Below are positions 25,377-34,269 of a stretch of DNA of 64,000 nucleotides, one piece after another. Location: positions 315,667 to 379,666 of the forward strand of contig NZ_AYWX01000002.1 in the NCBI RefSeq assembly GCF_000502875.1, read 5' to 3'. Made by a program: the position numbers and the translations under genes. The notes below the pieces were generated by a model. It worked only from the letters and a program-made list of their open reading frames with translations, had not been told where the DNA came from and did no database searches. The stretch comes from Mesorhizobium sp. L2C084A000. GTDB taxonomy: Bacteria; Pseudomonadota; Alphaproteobacteria; Rhizobiales; Rhizobiaceae. The first letter of the stretch is position 1; each line of letters starts with the position of its first letter.

Positions 25377-26078
25377 TTACTTGTGCGACAGCGCTTCCAG
25401 GGCCTCGGCGGCGGCTTCGAGGATGGCGATCGCCTCGGCCTGCTTGTCGGCCGGGGCGTCGACGAAGTCACCCAGAGCCGCGCGCAGCCGGTGGCGGACT
25501 GCGCGGAATTCGTCCCGCGCTTCCGAACGATCCCCGCGGCCACCCCGGCCGCCACGACGCCCGCCCTCTTCGCTCTCGTCGTTCCAGCCGAACCAGTCGC
25601 GCGCCTTGGCCATTTTGCGGCCGAAGCGCTCGAGATGGTCGAGCACGCCATCGATCATCTCGCGGTTGTCGGCGAGATGCGCCTGGCCAGCTTCGGTGAT
25701 CGAAAACACCTTCTTGTTGCCGTCGGCGGCGGAGGCGGCATAGCCGGCCTCTTCCAGGAAGGTCAGCGTCGGGTAGACCACGCCCGGGCTCGGGCTGTAG
25801 ATGCCGCTGGTGCGCTCTTCCAAGGCCTTGATGATGTCGTAGCCGTGGCGCGGGGCCTCGGCCAGCAGCGACAGCGTGATCAGCTTGAGGTCGCCGTCGG
25901 CCAGCATGCGCCCGGCGCGGAACATGTCGCCCGGGCCGCCCCGCCCGCCACCGCGACCGCCGTGCCCGAACGGGCCAAAACCGCCGCCCCCTCTGCCACC
26001 AAATTTGCCGCCGAATTTGCCGGCCATGTGCATGAACATGCGCTCGCCGAAATGATTGTTCCCAAAATGTTTGTGCAT
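25377..26078 (-). CDS. PadR-family regulator with Gly/His-rich N terminus
   Basis: A 233-residue regulator. Residues about 1-58 are rich in Gly, His, Phe and Arg (MHKHFGNNHFGERMFMHMAG, then FGGRGGGGFGPFGHGGRGG). The PadR winged helix follows at about 70-145 (LKLITLSLLAEAPRHGYDII, SPGVVYPTLTFLEEAGY, KKVFSITEAGQAHLADN). The C-terminal part has a further Gly/Arg segment (GGRRGGRGGRGDRS) and a dimerisation helix. The ATG at 26078 follows AAGGAG. Two ATC-TTAC-GAT elements upstream suggest autorepression. The Gly/His segment resembles metal-responsive proteins, but the ligand is unknown. Confidence 0.88.
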   Translation of the reverse strand: MHKHFGNNHFGERMFMHMAGKFGGKFGGRGGGGFGPFGHGGRGGGRGGPGDMFRAGRMLADGDLKLITLSLLAEAPRHGYDIIKALEERTSGIYSPSPGVVYPTLTFLEEAGYAASAADGNKKVFSITEAGQAHLADNREMIDGVLDHLERFGRKMAKARDWFGWNDESEEGGRRGGRGGRGDRSEARDEFRAVRHRLRAALGDFVDAPADKQAEAIAILEAAAEALEALSHK

Positions 26079-26091
26079 TGATTGCTCCTTG

Positions 26092-26163
26092 AGTTGTATC
26101 TTACGATATATCTTAATTATGCGAGCCAATCGGGAGAGTCAAGATATATCTTACGATGTATCT
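26092..26163. promoter_or_regulatory. Two PadR-type operators
   Basis: The core ATC-TTAC-GAT occurs at 26098-26107 and again at 26148-26157, 50 bp apart. The second is part of an extended dyad, AGATATATC-TTAC-GATGTATCT (26142-26163). They sit directly upstream of the PadR gene. Confidence 0.7.
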
Positions 26164-26349
26164 GAATGCGGCGCCAGAGGCTTGCTTTCACCGGAACGTA
26201 CCGCTAGAAGGCCCGCGAGCGCCTCGGCTGCTCCGTAAGCGTCTGACGTCAAGCAACGCATCCAACCCCGGTCTTTCCGGGCAATTTTGCCGGTCACCGG
26301 CGAATGGATGCCAAAAGCGACGGACCGGATACTTCAGGGAACTCTCAAA

Positions 26350-26607
26350 ATGACTGCAAGACATCAGCGCAGGAAGCTGCCTGCGCGCTATGCCGCTGTT
26401 CTTAGCCCGCTGGTGCTGTCGCTGTTGATGACCTTCATCGTCTCGTTCATCTCGACGTTGAAAAGCCTTGGCTTCCACCCCGAGCTGCCGTCCATCTGGC
26501 TGACCGCCTGGGGGCTGTCCTGGCTGGTGGCGTTTCCGACGCTGCTGCTGGTGCTGCCGGTGGTACGCCGCATCGTCGGCGCGCTCTGCGAGCCGGCCAG
26601 CCGATAA
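26350..26607 (+). CDS. DUF2798 family small membrane protein
   Basis: An 85-residue protein with two transmembrane helices: AVLSPLVLSLLMTFIVSFIS and LSWLVAFPTLLLVLPVVRR. This is the DUF2798 pattern (first helix with SLLMTFIVS, then WLxAWxLSWLVAFP). Function unknown. Start ATG at 26350; the N terminus is basic (RHQRRKLPAR). A hairpin terminator follows. Confidence 0.85.
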   Translation: MTARHQRRKLPARYAAVLSPLVLSLLMTFIVSFISTLKSLGFHPELPSIWLTAWGLSWLVAFPTLLLVLPVVRRIVGALCEPASR

Positions 26608-26614
26608 CTCGCAC

Positions 26615-26648
26615 GAAAAAAGGTCCGGAGATGTCCTCCGGACCTTTG
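26615..26648. terminator. Bidirectional terminator
   Basis: Stem AGGTCCGGAG / CTCCGGACCT with a run of A on one side and TTT on the other, between the convergent DUF2798 and DCC genes. It should stop transcription from both directions. Confidence 0.8.
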
Positions 26649-26674
26649 CGCTTCTGGTCATTAATCACGAAGCG

Positions 26675-27043
26675 CTACCAGCGACCCTTGCGCCGGTTCC
26701 AGGCATAGAGAAGGTCGGCGAAACGATCATAGGCAAAGCGTGTCAGCGGCAAGACAACCGGATTGCCGAACACCATCGCCAGCCAGCCCTCGCCCGGCGT
26801 GACCTTCCACACGGCGATGGCAACGTCGGCGCCGACCAGCAGCCTGCCCGCCACGTCGGTGGCGTGCAGCCGGCGGCGGATATCCTCAAGCGACGCGCCA
26901 TGCCCGGCAAGCGCTGCCGGTTCAAAATTGATGTCTCGGAACTCGATCCGCCCGGCCTTGACCGCTTCGATCAGCCGCCGCTTCTGCCTGCTTATGCCGG
27001 CATCGCAGACCGGGCAGCGCGTGTTGTACCAGACGGTCAGCAT
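26675..27043 (-). CDS. DCC-family thiol protein (DUF393)
   Basis: A 122-residue protein with the DCC signature CPVCDAGISRQKR, giving a CxxC active motif at residues 10-13 of the thioredoxin-like fold, and VAIAVWKVTPGEGWLAMVFG plus a C-terminal LLYAWNRRKGRW. Family members are thought to be thiol-disulfide oxidoreductases. The ATG lies immediately after the stop of the DMT transporter (TAAATG), so the two are co-transcribed. Confidence 0.88.
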   Translation of the reverse strand: MLTVWYNTRCPVCDAGISRQKRRLIEAVKAGRIEFRDINFEPAALAGHGASLEDIRRRLHATDVAGRLLVGADVAIAVWKVTPGEGWLAMVFGNPVVLPLTRFAYDRFADLLYAWNRRKGRW

Positions 27044-28108
27044 TTATCCGTGGCCATGCCTGTGGTGCAGGTCGGGATAATGCGGATGCCGGTGTCGCAT
27101 TGGGGCATGCCGGTGCCAATGAGAATGCGGCTCGCTTACCGGCCCGTCATGATGGTGCTGGTGGTGTTCGTCATGCACATGGCTGTGCTCATGCTCCAGT
27201 TCCTCATGGTCGTGCTCATGCTCATGGCGCTCCGACAGATGCAGCCACAGGCCAACACCCATCAGAAGTCCGGCGGCCGCAAGCTTGAGCGTGACGGCGT
27301 CACCCAGGATGGCGATTGCCAGCAGCGCGCCGATGAAGGGAGCGAGCGAGTAATAGGCCCCTGTCCGGGCGGTACCCAGATGACGCAGCGCCACGATGAA
27401 CATCACCAGGCTGACCCCAATGCCGAAGAAACCGACTGCCGCGGTCGCTGCAATGACCGACCCCGGGGGAAACAAAGCACCGCCGGCAAGCGCCAGCCCG
27501 ACATTGACGACACCCGCCACCAGCCCTTTGAGCATGGCGATCACCACCGGGTCGGTGGCGGAGATCCTGCGCGTGAAATTGTTGTCGATCCCCCAGGCCA
27601 GACAAGCCCCCGCCACCAGCAGGGCGCCACGGTTGAAGGCGACGCCCTCACCTTGCCACGACAGAAGAACGGCGCCCGCCAGAATGGCGAACGCGCCGAA
27701 AAGCAGGCGCCGGTCGACATTCTCGCGATAGACGAGCCAGGCGATCGCCATCGTCGCCAGCCCTTCCAGGTTGAGCAGCAGCGCCGAACTGGACGCCGTG
27801 TTGAGGGTCAAGCCGAACATCAGCAGCACCGGCGCGATGATGCCGCCCATGCCGATCGCCAGCGCCAGCCAGGGAATATCCCCAGCGGTCAGTTGCGCCT
27901 CCCCGGCCGCGGCCTGCCTGCCCCGAAGCAGGCGGTACAGAGCCAGCCCGAGACCGGCACCGAGATAGAGCAGCCCGGCCAGCATGAAGGGATTGACGCC
28001 ATTGAGCAGCAGCTTGCTGAGCGGCGGCGTCGCCCCGAACAGGACGGCCGAGCCAAGCGCGAGTGGCACGCCGGGCCACAGATGCGAATGGGAATGCGGT
28101 TCGGACAT
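27044..28108 (-). CDS. EamA/DMT transporter with histidine-rich C-terminal tail
   Basis: A 354-residue protein. Residues about 10-295 form ten predicted helices in two EamA repeats (LALGSAVLFGATPPLSKLLL, AWLVYRENVDRRLLFGAFAI, ALRHLGTARTGAYYSLAPFI). The last 55-60 residues carry about two dozen histidines with Glu and Asp (HEHEHDHEELEHEHSH, HHQHHHDGP), and the N terminus also has HSHSH. Such tails bind Zn, Ni or Co and suggest a metal-responsive or metal-storing transporter; the substrate is not known. Directly followed by the DCC thiol gene with no gap. Confidence 0.85.
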   Translation of the reverse strand: MSEPHSHSHLWPGVPLALGSAVLFGATPPLSKLLLNGVNPFMLAGLLYLGAGLGLALYRLLRGRQAAAGEAQLTAGDIPWLALAIGMGGIIAPVLLMFGLTLNTASSSALLLNLEGLATMAIAWLVYRENVDRRLLFGAFAILAGAVLLSWQGEGVAFNRGALLVAGACLAWGIDNNFTRRISATDPVVIAMLKGLVAGVVNVGLALAGGALFPPGSVIAATAAVGFFGIGVSLVMFIVALRHLGTARTGAYYSLAPFIGALLAIAILGDAVTLKLAAAGLLMGVGLWLHLSERHEHEHDHEELEHEHSHVHDEHHQHHHDGPVSEPHSHWHRHAPMRHRHPHYPDLHHRHGHG

Positions 28109-28134
28109 GACCTCACCCTATCATGGCAAGTGTG

Positions 28135-28404
28135 TCACTTGCGGCGCATGGCCGCCTTTGGCCCGATGCACTTGTTGTCGCGAAACAGCGCCCACTCCTC
28201 GCAAAGGCGTCCATTGGGCAAGCCGCAGAATCCATATTCATTACCGGCCTTGTCCTTCCTGATCACCAGGCGCCCGCCGATCTCGCCACAATGGACTGAT
28301 GCCGGATTGGCCATGCCGACCGGTTTTTGCGCACTGGCGCCGACGGAAAACGGCAGCGACGACAAAGCGGCAAAGCTGGCGACCAATATCGAAACCTTCT
28401 TCAT
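28135..28404 (-). CDS. DUF333 domain exported protein
   Basis: An 89-residue protein: signal peptide to about 26 (SFAALSSLPFSVGASA), then the DUF333 block MANPASVHCGEIGGRLVIRK, EYGFCGLPNGRLCEEWALFR and DNKC. Members are small envelope or lipoprotein-like proteins of unknown role. GGGGAG precedes the ATG. It has four conserved cysteines that may form disulfides. Confidence 0.85.
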   Translation of the reverse strand: MKKVSILVASFAALSSLPFSVGASAQKPVGMANPASVHCGEIGGRLVIRKDKAGNEYGFCGLPNGRLCEEWALFRDNKCIGPKAAMRRK

Positions 28405-28510
28405 CGCGATCTCCCCGGCCGCATTCTATCACGGCGAAGCGCCCCGTCTTGCGGCAAAGCGCCACCAGGCCGGCACCAACCAGCGACTTCGAGAAACCCT
28501 GCCGATTCCT

Positions 28511-28804
28511 TCACCCGAGCGAGGTGATGATCTCGCGGTAGGCTAATTCGGGAAAGGCCTTCAGCGTCCGCGTCCTGACATTGCCCGCTGCCGCCAGCAT
28601 CAGCGAGAAGCGCGCCAGCACCGCGTCGTCGGGGGCTTCGACCACAGCCACCATATCGTATTCGCCCATGGTCAGGTAGAACGCCTTGAACGATCCGCCC
28701 ATGTCTCCCAGTTGCTTCCTGGCGGCGTCGAGCCGCTTCGGTGACTCGCGTACGTTCCTGGCACCCTGCTCCGTCCAGTTCATCAGCACGATGTAGCTTG
28801 TCAT
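28511..28804 (-). CDS. GYD domain protein
   Basis: A 97-residue ferredoxin-fold protein with the GYD signature: YIVLMNWTEQGARNVRES, SFKAFYLTMGEYDMVAVVEA, VLARFSLMLAAAGNVRTRTL and a terminal FPELAYREIITSLG. Function unknown. GGAGGTG precedes the ATG at 28804, which I prefer over a longer in-frame start. Confidence 0.88.
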   Translation of the reverse strand: MTSYIVLMNWTEQGARNVRESPKRLDAARKQLGDMGGSFKAFYLTMGEYDMVAVVEAPDDAVLARFSLMLAAAGNVRTRTLKAFPELAYREIITSLG

Positions 28805-28936
28805 GGCACACCTCCCTCCGGGGCCACGGAGCACGGCGGCTTCGCCGGGGCGGGCATCCGGGTTGTCGCCCAGAAAATGCATCCGACACGGAAATTATCC
28901 TCCTGAAGGGCCTGCAGCGCAAGAGTGCGTCCCGCA

Positions 28937-28966
28937 ACAAAAAAGGGCGCCATCGGCGCCCTTGAA
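28937..28966 (-). terminator. rpoD terminator
   Basis: On the minus strand AAGGGCGCCGATGGCGCCCTT is followed by a run of six T. It lies 20-50 bp past the rpoD stop. Confidence 0.87.
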
Positions 28967-28985
28967 CTCTTTGCATCGGTAAGTC

Positions 28986-31007
28986 TCAGCTATCCAGGAA
29001 GCTGCGCAGCTTGCGCGACCTGCTCGGGTGCTTGAGCTTGCGCAGCGCCTTGGCTTCGATCTGACGAATGCGCTCGCGGGTAACAGAGAACTGCTGGCCG
29101 ACTTCTTCCAGCGTGTGGTCGGTGTTCATGCCGATACCGAAGCGCATTCTGAGCACGCGCTCCTCGCGCGGCGTCAGCGAGGCCAGCACGCGCGTGGTGG
29201 TCTCGCGCAGATTGGCCTGGATCGCCGCGTCGATCGGCAGGATCGCCATCTTGTCCTCGATGAAATCGCCCAGATGCGAATCCTCCTCGTCGCCGACCGG
29301 CGTTTCGAGCGAGATCGGCTCCTTGGCGATCTTCAAGACCTTGCGCACCTTTTCGAGCGGCATGGCAAGCTTTTCGGCCAGTTCTTCCGGCGTCGGCTCG
29401 CGGCCGATCTCGTGCAGCATCTGGCGCGAGGTGCGCACGATCTTGTTGATCGTCTCGATCATGTGCACCGGAATGCGGATGGTACGCGCCTGATCGGCGA
29501 TCGAACGCGTGATCGCCTGTCGGATCCACCATGTCGCGTAGGTCGAGAACTTGTAGCCGCGGCGGTATTCGAACTTATCGACCGCCTTCATCAGGCCGAT
29601 ATTGCCTTCCTGGATCAGGTCGAGGAACTGCAGGCCGCGATTGGTGTACTTCTTGGCGATGGAGATGACGAGGCGCAGGTTGGCCTCGACCATTTCCTTC
29701 TTGGCGATCGCCGCTTCGCGCTCGCCCTTCTGCACCTGATTGACGATCTTGCGGAATTCCAGGATCGAGATCGCCGTTTCGGTGGCGAGGTTCTGGATCT
29801 CGGCGCGCAGGTCCTTGATCGCATCCTTCTCGTTCTTGGTGAATTCCTTCCAGCCGCGCGATGTCAGATTGCCGATCGAGCGCGTCCAGTTCGGGTCGAG
29901 CTCGGAACCCTGATATTCCTTCAGGAACTCTTCGCGGCGCACGCCGTAGCTTTCGGCCAGCCTGAGCAGCTTGCCTTCGTTCTGCACCAGGCGCTTGTTG
30001 ATGTCGTAGAGCTGCTCGACCAGCGCCTCGATGCGCGCCGTGTTGAGCGACAGCGACTTCACCGCCTTGATCAGCTGGTCCTTGAGCTCCTTCAGCCGGC
30101 GGTCCTGGCTGGGCGACAGCGTGCCCGCAGCGGCGAGCCTGTTCTCGACCTGCTGGTCCTGCAGCTTGCGCAGCTTTTTGTAGGTGTCGGCGATAACGTC
30201 GAGCGTCTCCATCACCTGCGGGCGGAGTTCGGCTTCCATCGCGGCCAGCGACAGGCTCGCTTCGTCCTCGTCTTCGTCGTCGTCATCCGTCAGCCCACGC
30301 GTATCGGCGCCGACATTGGTGATGTCGTCTTCGTCGTCGCGCGAACGGCGCGGCTTGTCCTCGACCTTGGCTTCCTCGACGCGCTCGACCACCGGCGCCT
30401 GCTTGGCCTCGGGGCCGGCATAGGTGGCTTCGAGATCGATGATCTCGCGCAGCAGGATCTTGGATTCGTTGAGTTCGTCGCGCCAGATGATGATGGCCTG
30501 GAAGGTCAGCGGGCTTTCGCACAGACCCGCGATCATCGTCTCGCGGCCGGCCTCGATGCGCTTGGCGATGGCAATTTCGCCCTCGCGCGACAAAAGCTCC
30601 ACCGAGCCCATCTCGCGCAGATACATGCGCACCGGATCGTCGGTGCGATCGGTCGGTTCTTTCTTGGTGGTGGTGGCGGCGACCGCGGTGCCGGTCTGCT
30701 CAGCCAACTCGTTGGCGTCTTCCTCGGCATCGGCCGCGGTGTCGGTGGCCTCGGGCTCCTCGCCCTGCTCGTCGTCCTCGACCACGTTGATGCCCATGTC
30801 GGACAGCATCGCCATCGTGTCCTCGATCTGCTCGGAGGTCACTTCCTCTGAGGGCAGCACCGAATTCAGCTCGTCCATGGTGACATAGCCGCGCTTCTTG
30901 GCGGCCTTGATCATCTTCTTGACAGCATCATCGGAAAGGTCGAGCAGAGGGCCATCGGTGGCGCCTTCGCGTTCGGTTTCGACCTCTTCCTTTTCCTTTG
31001 TCGCCAT
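28986..31007 (-). CDS. rpoD: RNA polymerase primary sigma factor (sigma-70)
   Basis: A 673-residue housekeeping sigma factor. Region 1.1 occupies about 20-85; region 1.2 is [20 protein letters not shown]; a long acidic non-conserved insert follows (about 215-330, [12 protein letters not shown]). Regions 2-3 are complete ([57 protein letters not shown]), as is region 4 ([39 protein letters not shown]). It binds core polymerase and directs it to -35/-10 promoters. AGGAG precedes the ATG. dnaG lies upstream on the same strand, the usual alphaproteobacterial order. Confidence 0.98.
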   Translation of the reverse strand: MATKEKEEVETEREGATDGPLLDLSDDAVKKMIKAAKKRGYVTMDELNSVLPSEEVTSEQIEDTMAMLSDMGINVVEDDEQGEEPEATDTAADAEEDANELAEQTGTAVAATTTKKEPTDRTDDPVRMYLREMGSVELLSREGEIAIAKRIEAGRETMIAGLCESPLTFQAIIIWRDELNESKILLREIIDLEATYAGPEAKQAPVVERVEEAKVEDKPRRSRDDEDDITNVGADTRGLTDDDDEDEDEASLSLAAMEAELRPQVMETLDVIADTYKKLRKLQDQQVENRLAAAGTLSPSQDRRLKELKDQLIKAVKSLSLNTARIEALVEQLYDINKRLVQNEGKLLRLAESYGVRREEFLKEYQGSELDPNWTRSIGNLTSRGWKEFTKNEKDAIKDLRAEIQNLATETAISILEFRKIVNQVQKGEREAAIAKKEMVEANLRLVISIAKKYTNRGLQFLDLIQEGNIGLMKAVDKFEYRRGYKFSTYATWWIRQAITRSIADQARTIRIPVHMIETINKIVRTSRQMLHEIGREPTPEELAEKLAMPLEKVRKVLKIAKEPISLETPVGDEEDSHLGDFIEDKMAILPIDAAIQANLRETTTRVLASLTPREERVLRMRFGIGMNTDHTLEEVGQQFSVTRERIRQIEAKALRKLKHPSRSRKLRSFLDS

Positions 31008-31430
31008 AGTCTTTATCTTCTCCTAGCGGCCGAACTTCAAAGCCGCGTAAGCTGTCGGACCAGTCAAATCGGATGCGCTCGCTTATGAAACGCGCTTCAC
31101 CGGGCCAGTAACTGCATCAACTCGTTTCGTTTGGTGTATGTCGTTGCCCAAATCGGGTTTCCCCTTTTGGGCGACATGCATTAAGTCCAGATTAACCCTG
31201 ATATCTGTGGCAGGCGGGCTGCCTGTCCAGTGACCAGTACCTCACATCGCTTGTTTTCCCGTGACGCGGGTTCGGGTTAACGTTTCGAATCGTCCTGATT
31301 CCGCCAATCTGCCAGAAGGTCAAGCGCCTCTCGCATGATTCGCATGAAAAAAGCGAATCAATTACCCGACTTAGCCCGTTACGCGCCATTTGGACGCGCA
31401 ACGACGCTTTCTCAATTCACTCGCTTCCAA
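31008..31430. other. rpoD leader region between dnaG and rpoD
   Basis: A 423-bp gap with no gene. A stem with one mismatch, GTTGCCCAAA (31143-31152) / TTTGGGCGAC (31166-31175), lies about 135 bp upstream of rpoD, and a smaller one GATTCGC / GCGAATC (31337-31359) follows dnaG. The rpoD promoter should lie here; a dedicated dnaG terminator is not obvious because the T run is missing. Confidence 0.5.
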
Positions 31431-33365
31431 CTAAGCTCGCCCAGCCCTGCCCGAGGAGACGCCAAACCCTTCGATCAGCGCTTCCGTAGCCTGCACATCC
31501 TGAAATTGCGCCTGAATTTCGATCAGATGCCGATAGTTTTCGTCTGTGGGATCGGTGGCGAGCGCCGCTTCCGCCTGTTTCAGCTCCTTATGTAAGGTGC
31601 GCGCGCTGCGCTGCAAGTGCAGCGCCTGGCTGAAAGCATCGCGGGCATCTTCAAGGGCGGCGGTCTCCAGCGCCGGCCATTGCCGCATCCGCCGGATCAG
31701 CCCGACGGCCCGCTCCCAGATCTCGGCGCAGCCGGCGCGTTCGATCGTCGCAATCACCGCCTGCCGGTCATTGGCCATGTCGTGCGCCATCGCGTCGAGA
31801 ATCGCTCCATGCAGCCGCCTCAGATCGGAGTTGGCGAGATCGAGGAACTCGATATGAGCGAAATTCTCGTCGATCAGCGCCGGATGGTTGACCAATGCGA
31901 CGATGATCGTCGCCTCGCGCACCGACATCCCTTCGCCGCCGCGTTTGACCAAAGCCGACTGGCCGAGGCTTTCGGTGATCGCCATGCGGCCGCTGCCGGC
32001 CTTGGCGAACTGCCCGCCGGGCGCGGCCGTCTTGCCTTGGCCCTGTTTCCAGTCTTGCCGATTTTGCCTGGTGCCGCGCTGCGAGCCGAAGAAGCTCAGC
32101 ACACGCTCGCGCATCTCCTGCTGGTAGTGGTAGCGCAGGCTTTCGTCGCGGATGCGGCTGGTCAGTTCGCGCAGCGTCTTCTCGAGCTCGGCCCGCCGCT
32201 CCGGCGTATCGAAGACGCCGCCCGCCGTCTCACGCATCCATAAAAGGTCGACCAGCGGCCGCGCCTCGGCCAGAACGCGACGAAACGCATCCGGTCCTTC
32301 GGCCTTGACCAGATCATCGGGATCCTTGCCTTCCGGCAGCAGCGCGAAGCGCGCCGAGCGCCCGGCCTGCACAGACGGCAGCGCCATGTCGGCGGCCCGC
32401 CACGCTGCCTTCAGCCCGGCCTTGTCGCCGTCGAAGCACAGCATCGGCTCCGGCGCCATGCGCCAGAGCAGTTCGAGCTGGTTCTCGGTAAGCGCGGTGC
32501 CGAGCGGCGCCACGACGTTCTCGAAGCCGGCCTGCGCCAGTGCGATGACGTCCATATAGCCTTCGACGGCGATGACCGTGCCGCCCTTGGCCAATGCCTT
32601 GCGCGCGCGGGCGAAATTATAGAGCACATTGCCCTTGTGGAAGAGCTCGGTGTCAGGCGAGTTCATGTATTTGGCCAGCGCATCGGGCTGCAGCGCGCGG
32701 CCGCCAAAGGCGATGATCTTCCCCCTGGAATCCGGGATCGGGAACATGATGCGGTCACGGAACCAGTCATAGGAAACCGGAATGTCGTCGCCGTGGCGCA
32801 CCAGTCCGCAAGCCTCGATATCGGCCTTCGGCACACCCTTGGCGGCGAGATGCTCCTTCAGCGCATTGCGGCTGTCGGGCGCAAAACCGAGCCGGAACGA
32901 TTGCTGCGTCGCCGGCGTCAGCCCGCGGTCTCTGAGATAGGCGCGGGCTTTGGCGCCTTCCGGCCCCTGCAGCCGTTCCTGGAAGAAGGCGGTCGCCATC
33001 TCCATGACGTCGGTCAGGCTGGCGCGTTCCTTTTCGCGCCGCTCCTCCTGCGCATCGCGAACCGGCATCGGCACGCCGGCCATATCGGCGATCTTTTCGA
33101 CCGCTTCGGGAAAGCTCATCCCGTCGAGTTCGGTGAGGAACTTGAAATGATCGCCCGAAACCGCACAGCCGAAACAATGGTAGCGGCCCTTTTTATCCTC
33201 GCAGTGGAAGGATGGGCTCTTCTCGCCGTGGAACGGACAACAGGCCCAATAGTCGCCGCGCGGTGCGTTGGTTTTCTTCCTGTCCCACGCGACGCGCTGG
33301 CCGATAACCGATGAAATCGGCACGCGGTCGCGTATCTCGTCGAGGAAGGCGGGTGGAAAGCGCAT
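31431..33365 (-). CDS. dnaG: DNA primase
   Basis: A 644-residue primase. The zinc-binding CHC2 domain is at 40-70 (CPFH: C43, H46; CFGC: C64, C67). The catalytic core has MFPIPDSRGKIIAFGGRAL, the TOPRIM motif VIAVEGYMDVIALAQAG and FDGDKAGLKAAWRA. A C-terminal helicase-interaction region follows. It makes RNA primers for replication. No strong ribosome site stands before the ATG at 33365, so translation may rely on a weak site. Confidence 0.97.
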   Translation of the reverse strand: MRFPPAFLDEIRDRVPISSVIGQRVAWDRKKTNAPRGDYWACCPFHGEKSPSFHCEDKKGRYHCFGCAVSGDHFKFLTELDGMSFPEAVEKIADMAGVPMPVRDAQEERREKERASLTDVMEMATAFFQERLQGPEGAKARAYLRDRGLTPATQQSFRLGFAPDSRNALKEHLAAKGVPKADIEACGLVRHGDDIPVSYDWFRDRIMFPIPDSRGKIIAFGGRALQPDALAKYMNSPDTELFHKGNVLYNFARARKALAKGGTVIAVEGYMDVIALAQAGFENVVAPLGTALTENQLELLWRMAPEPMLCFDGDKAGLKAAWRAADMALPSVQAGRSARFALLPEGKDPDDLVKAEGPDAFRRVLAEARPLVDLLWMRETAGGVFDTPERRAELEKTLRELTSRIRDESLRYHYQQEMRERVLSFFGSQRGTRQNRQDWKQGQGKTAAPGGQFAKAGSGRMAITESLGQSALVKRGGEGMSVREATIIVALVNHPALIDENFAHIEFLDLANSDLRRLHGAILDAMAHDMANDRQAVIATIERAGCAEIWERAVGLIRRMRQWPALETAALEDARDAFSQALHLQRSARTLHKELKQAEAALATDPTDENYRHLIEIQAQFQDVQATEALIEGFGVSSGRAGRA

Positions 33366-33450
33366 CGGGGAACTCGTTTCCCGATTATATAATCATACCC
33401 GCGAAATCCGACGACCCTTAATGCGGGCCATACCCGGTTTCCACAGGCAA

Positions 33451-33480
33451 AAGAGGCGGCCGTTGCGGGCCGCCTCTTTC
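33451..33480 (-). terminator. Terminator after the RcnB-like gene
   Basis: AAAGAGGCGGCC / GGCCGCCTCTTT with the loop CGTTGCG-like centre, followed on the minus strand by a T run. It sits between the RcnB-like stop at 33502 and the dnaG start at 33365. Confidence 0.75.
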
Positions 33481-33501
33481 CAATATCCGCCTGGGGACCG
33501 A

Positions 33502-33882
33502 TTAATGCGCGGCAAGCGCGCCGAAAATGACGCCGGAGAGCACACCGACCAACACATAGTCGTTGCCGACGCGGATCCATTCCTGGCCGCGACCGGGACG
33601 ATGCAGGCCGTAGCGGCCATAGTCGCGGATCGGCTGGTGCTGTCTCCAGCCTGAATATTTATGGCCGTTGCGCCAGTTGTTGCGCTTCACGATGACCTTC
33701 TTATGGATGACGCGCTTCTGGACGAAGCGCTTCTTGACATCCCTGTTGGTGGGCTTTTGCCAGTCGACCTGGCTGTAATTCGACTGCGGAGCGTTCGGTG
33801 CATTCAGCGGTGCGGCTTGGCCGGTGAGCGACGTAGCGGCCAGCATCGAGAAAGCGAGTGCGGAAAGGACAATGCGTTTCAA
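33502..33882 (-). CDS. RcnB-family periplasmic protein
   Basis: A 126-residue exported protein: signal peptide to about 23 (LSALAFSMLAATSLTGQA), a basic middle (KKRFVQKRVIHKKVIVKR), and the RcnB pattern RQHQPIRDYGRYGLHRPGRG, QEWIRVGNDYVLVGVLSGVI. RcnB proteins modulate Ni/Co homeostasis in enterobacteria; role here is inferred from family only. The start is TTG at 33882, fixed by the strong AAGGAG ahead of it; the next ATG would cut the signal peptide. A terminator follows. Confidence 0.8.
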   Translation of the reverse strand: MKRIVLSALAFSMLAATSLTGQAAPLNAPNAPQSNYSQVDWQKPTNRDVKKRFVQKRVIHKKVIVKRNNWRNGHKYSGWRQHQPIRDYGRYGLHRPGRGQEWIRVGNDYVLVGVLSGVIFGALAAH

Positions 33883-34269
33883 AAGAAGTCTCCTTGGTTG
33901 TCGATGCCAGAGGAATAGCGGGCCACCGATGAACCGAAGCTGAACGCCTGCATTACAATTGTGTAATGATTTCCTTTATTTACCCAATAGAGCTGAACAT
34001 AATCGCAAAGGCAGGAGCCGGTCGCGCTGCTAACTCTGCCTATCCGTTGCTTCGAGCCCGCCCCGCAATGCAACCATTTGCGCGTCCGTCCATTTTCCGA
34101 CACCGCCCGTCGCGCTGCAACGGCCCTTGAAATCGACAAGATTTTATTATCCGGCTAAAATATTCGAGTTATTATAAGTCACCGCCATGAACATGATTCG
34201 TACCCTCGTTTTCCCTTCTGATCGCCACGCCAAACAGGACGCGCATCCTGTTTGCATGCGGGGGGCGAA
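33883..34269. other. Divergent promoter region
   Basis: A 387-bp gap between the divergent RcnB-like and Na/Pi symporter genes. It is A+T-rich around 34140-34180 and contains the start-site sequence GGGGGCGAA for the symporter. I see no gene or clear operator. Confidence 0.5.

Noticed and set aside
26864..28546. 560-codon plus-strand frame
   Set aside because: Antisense to the EamA transporter and the DUF333 gene, both of which have clear motifs on the minus strand.
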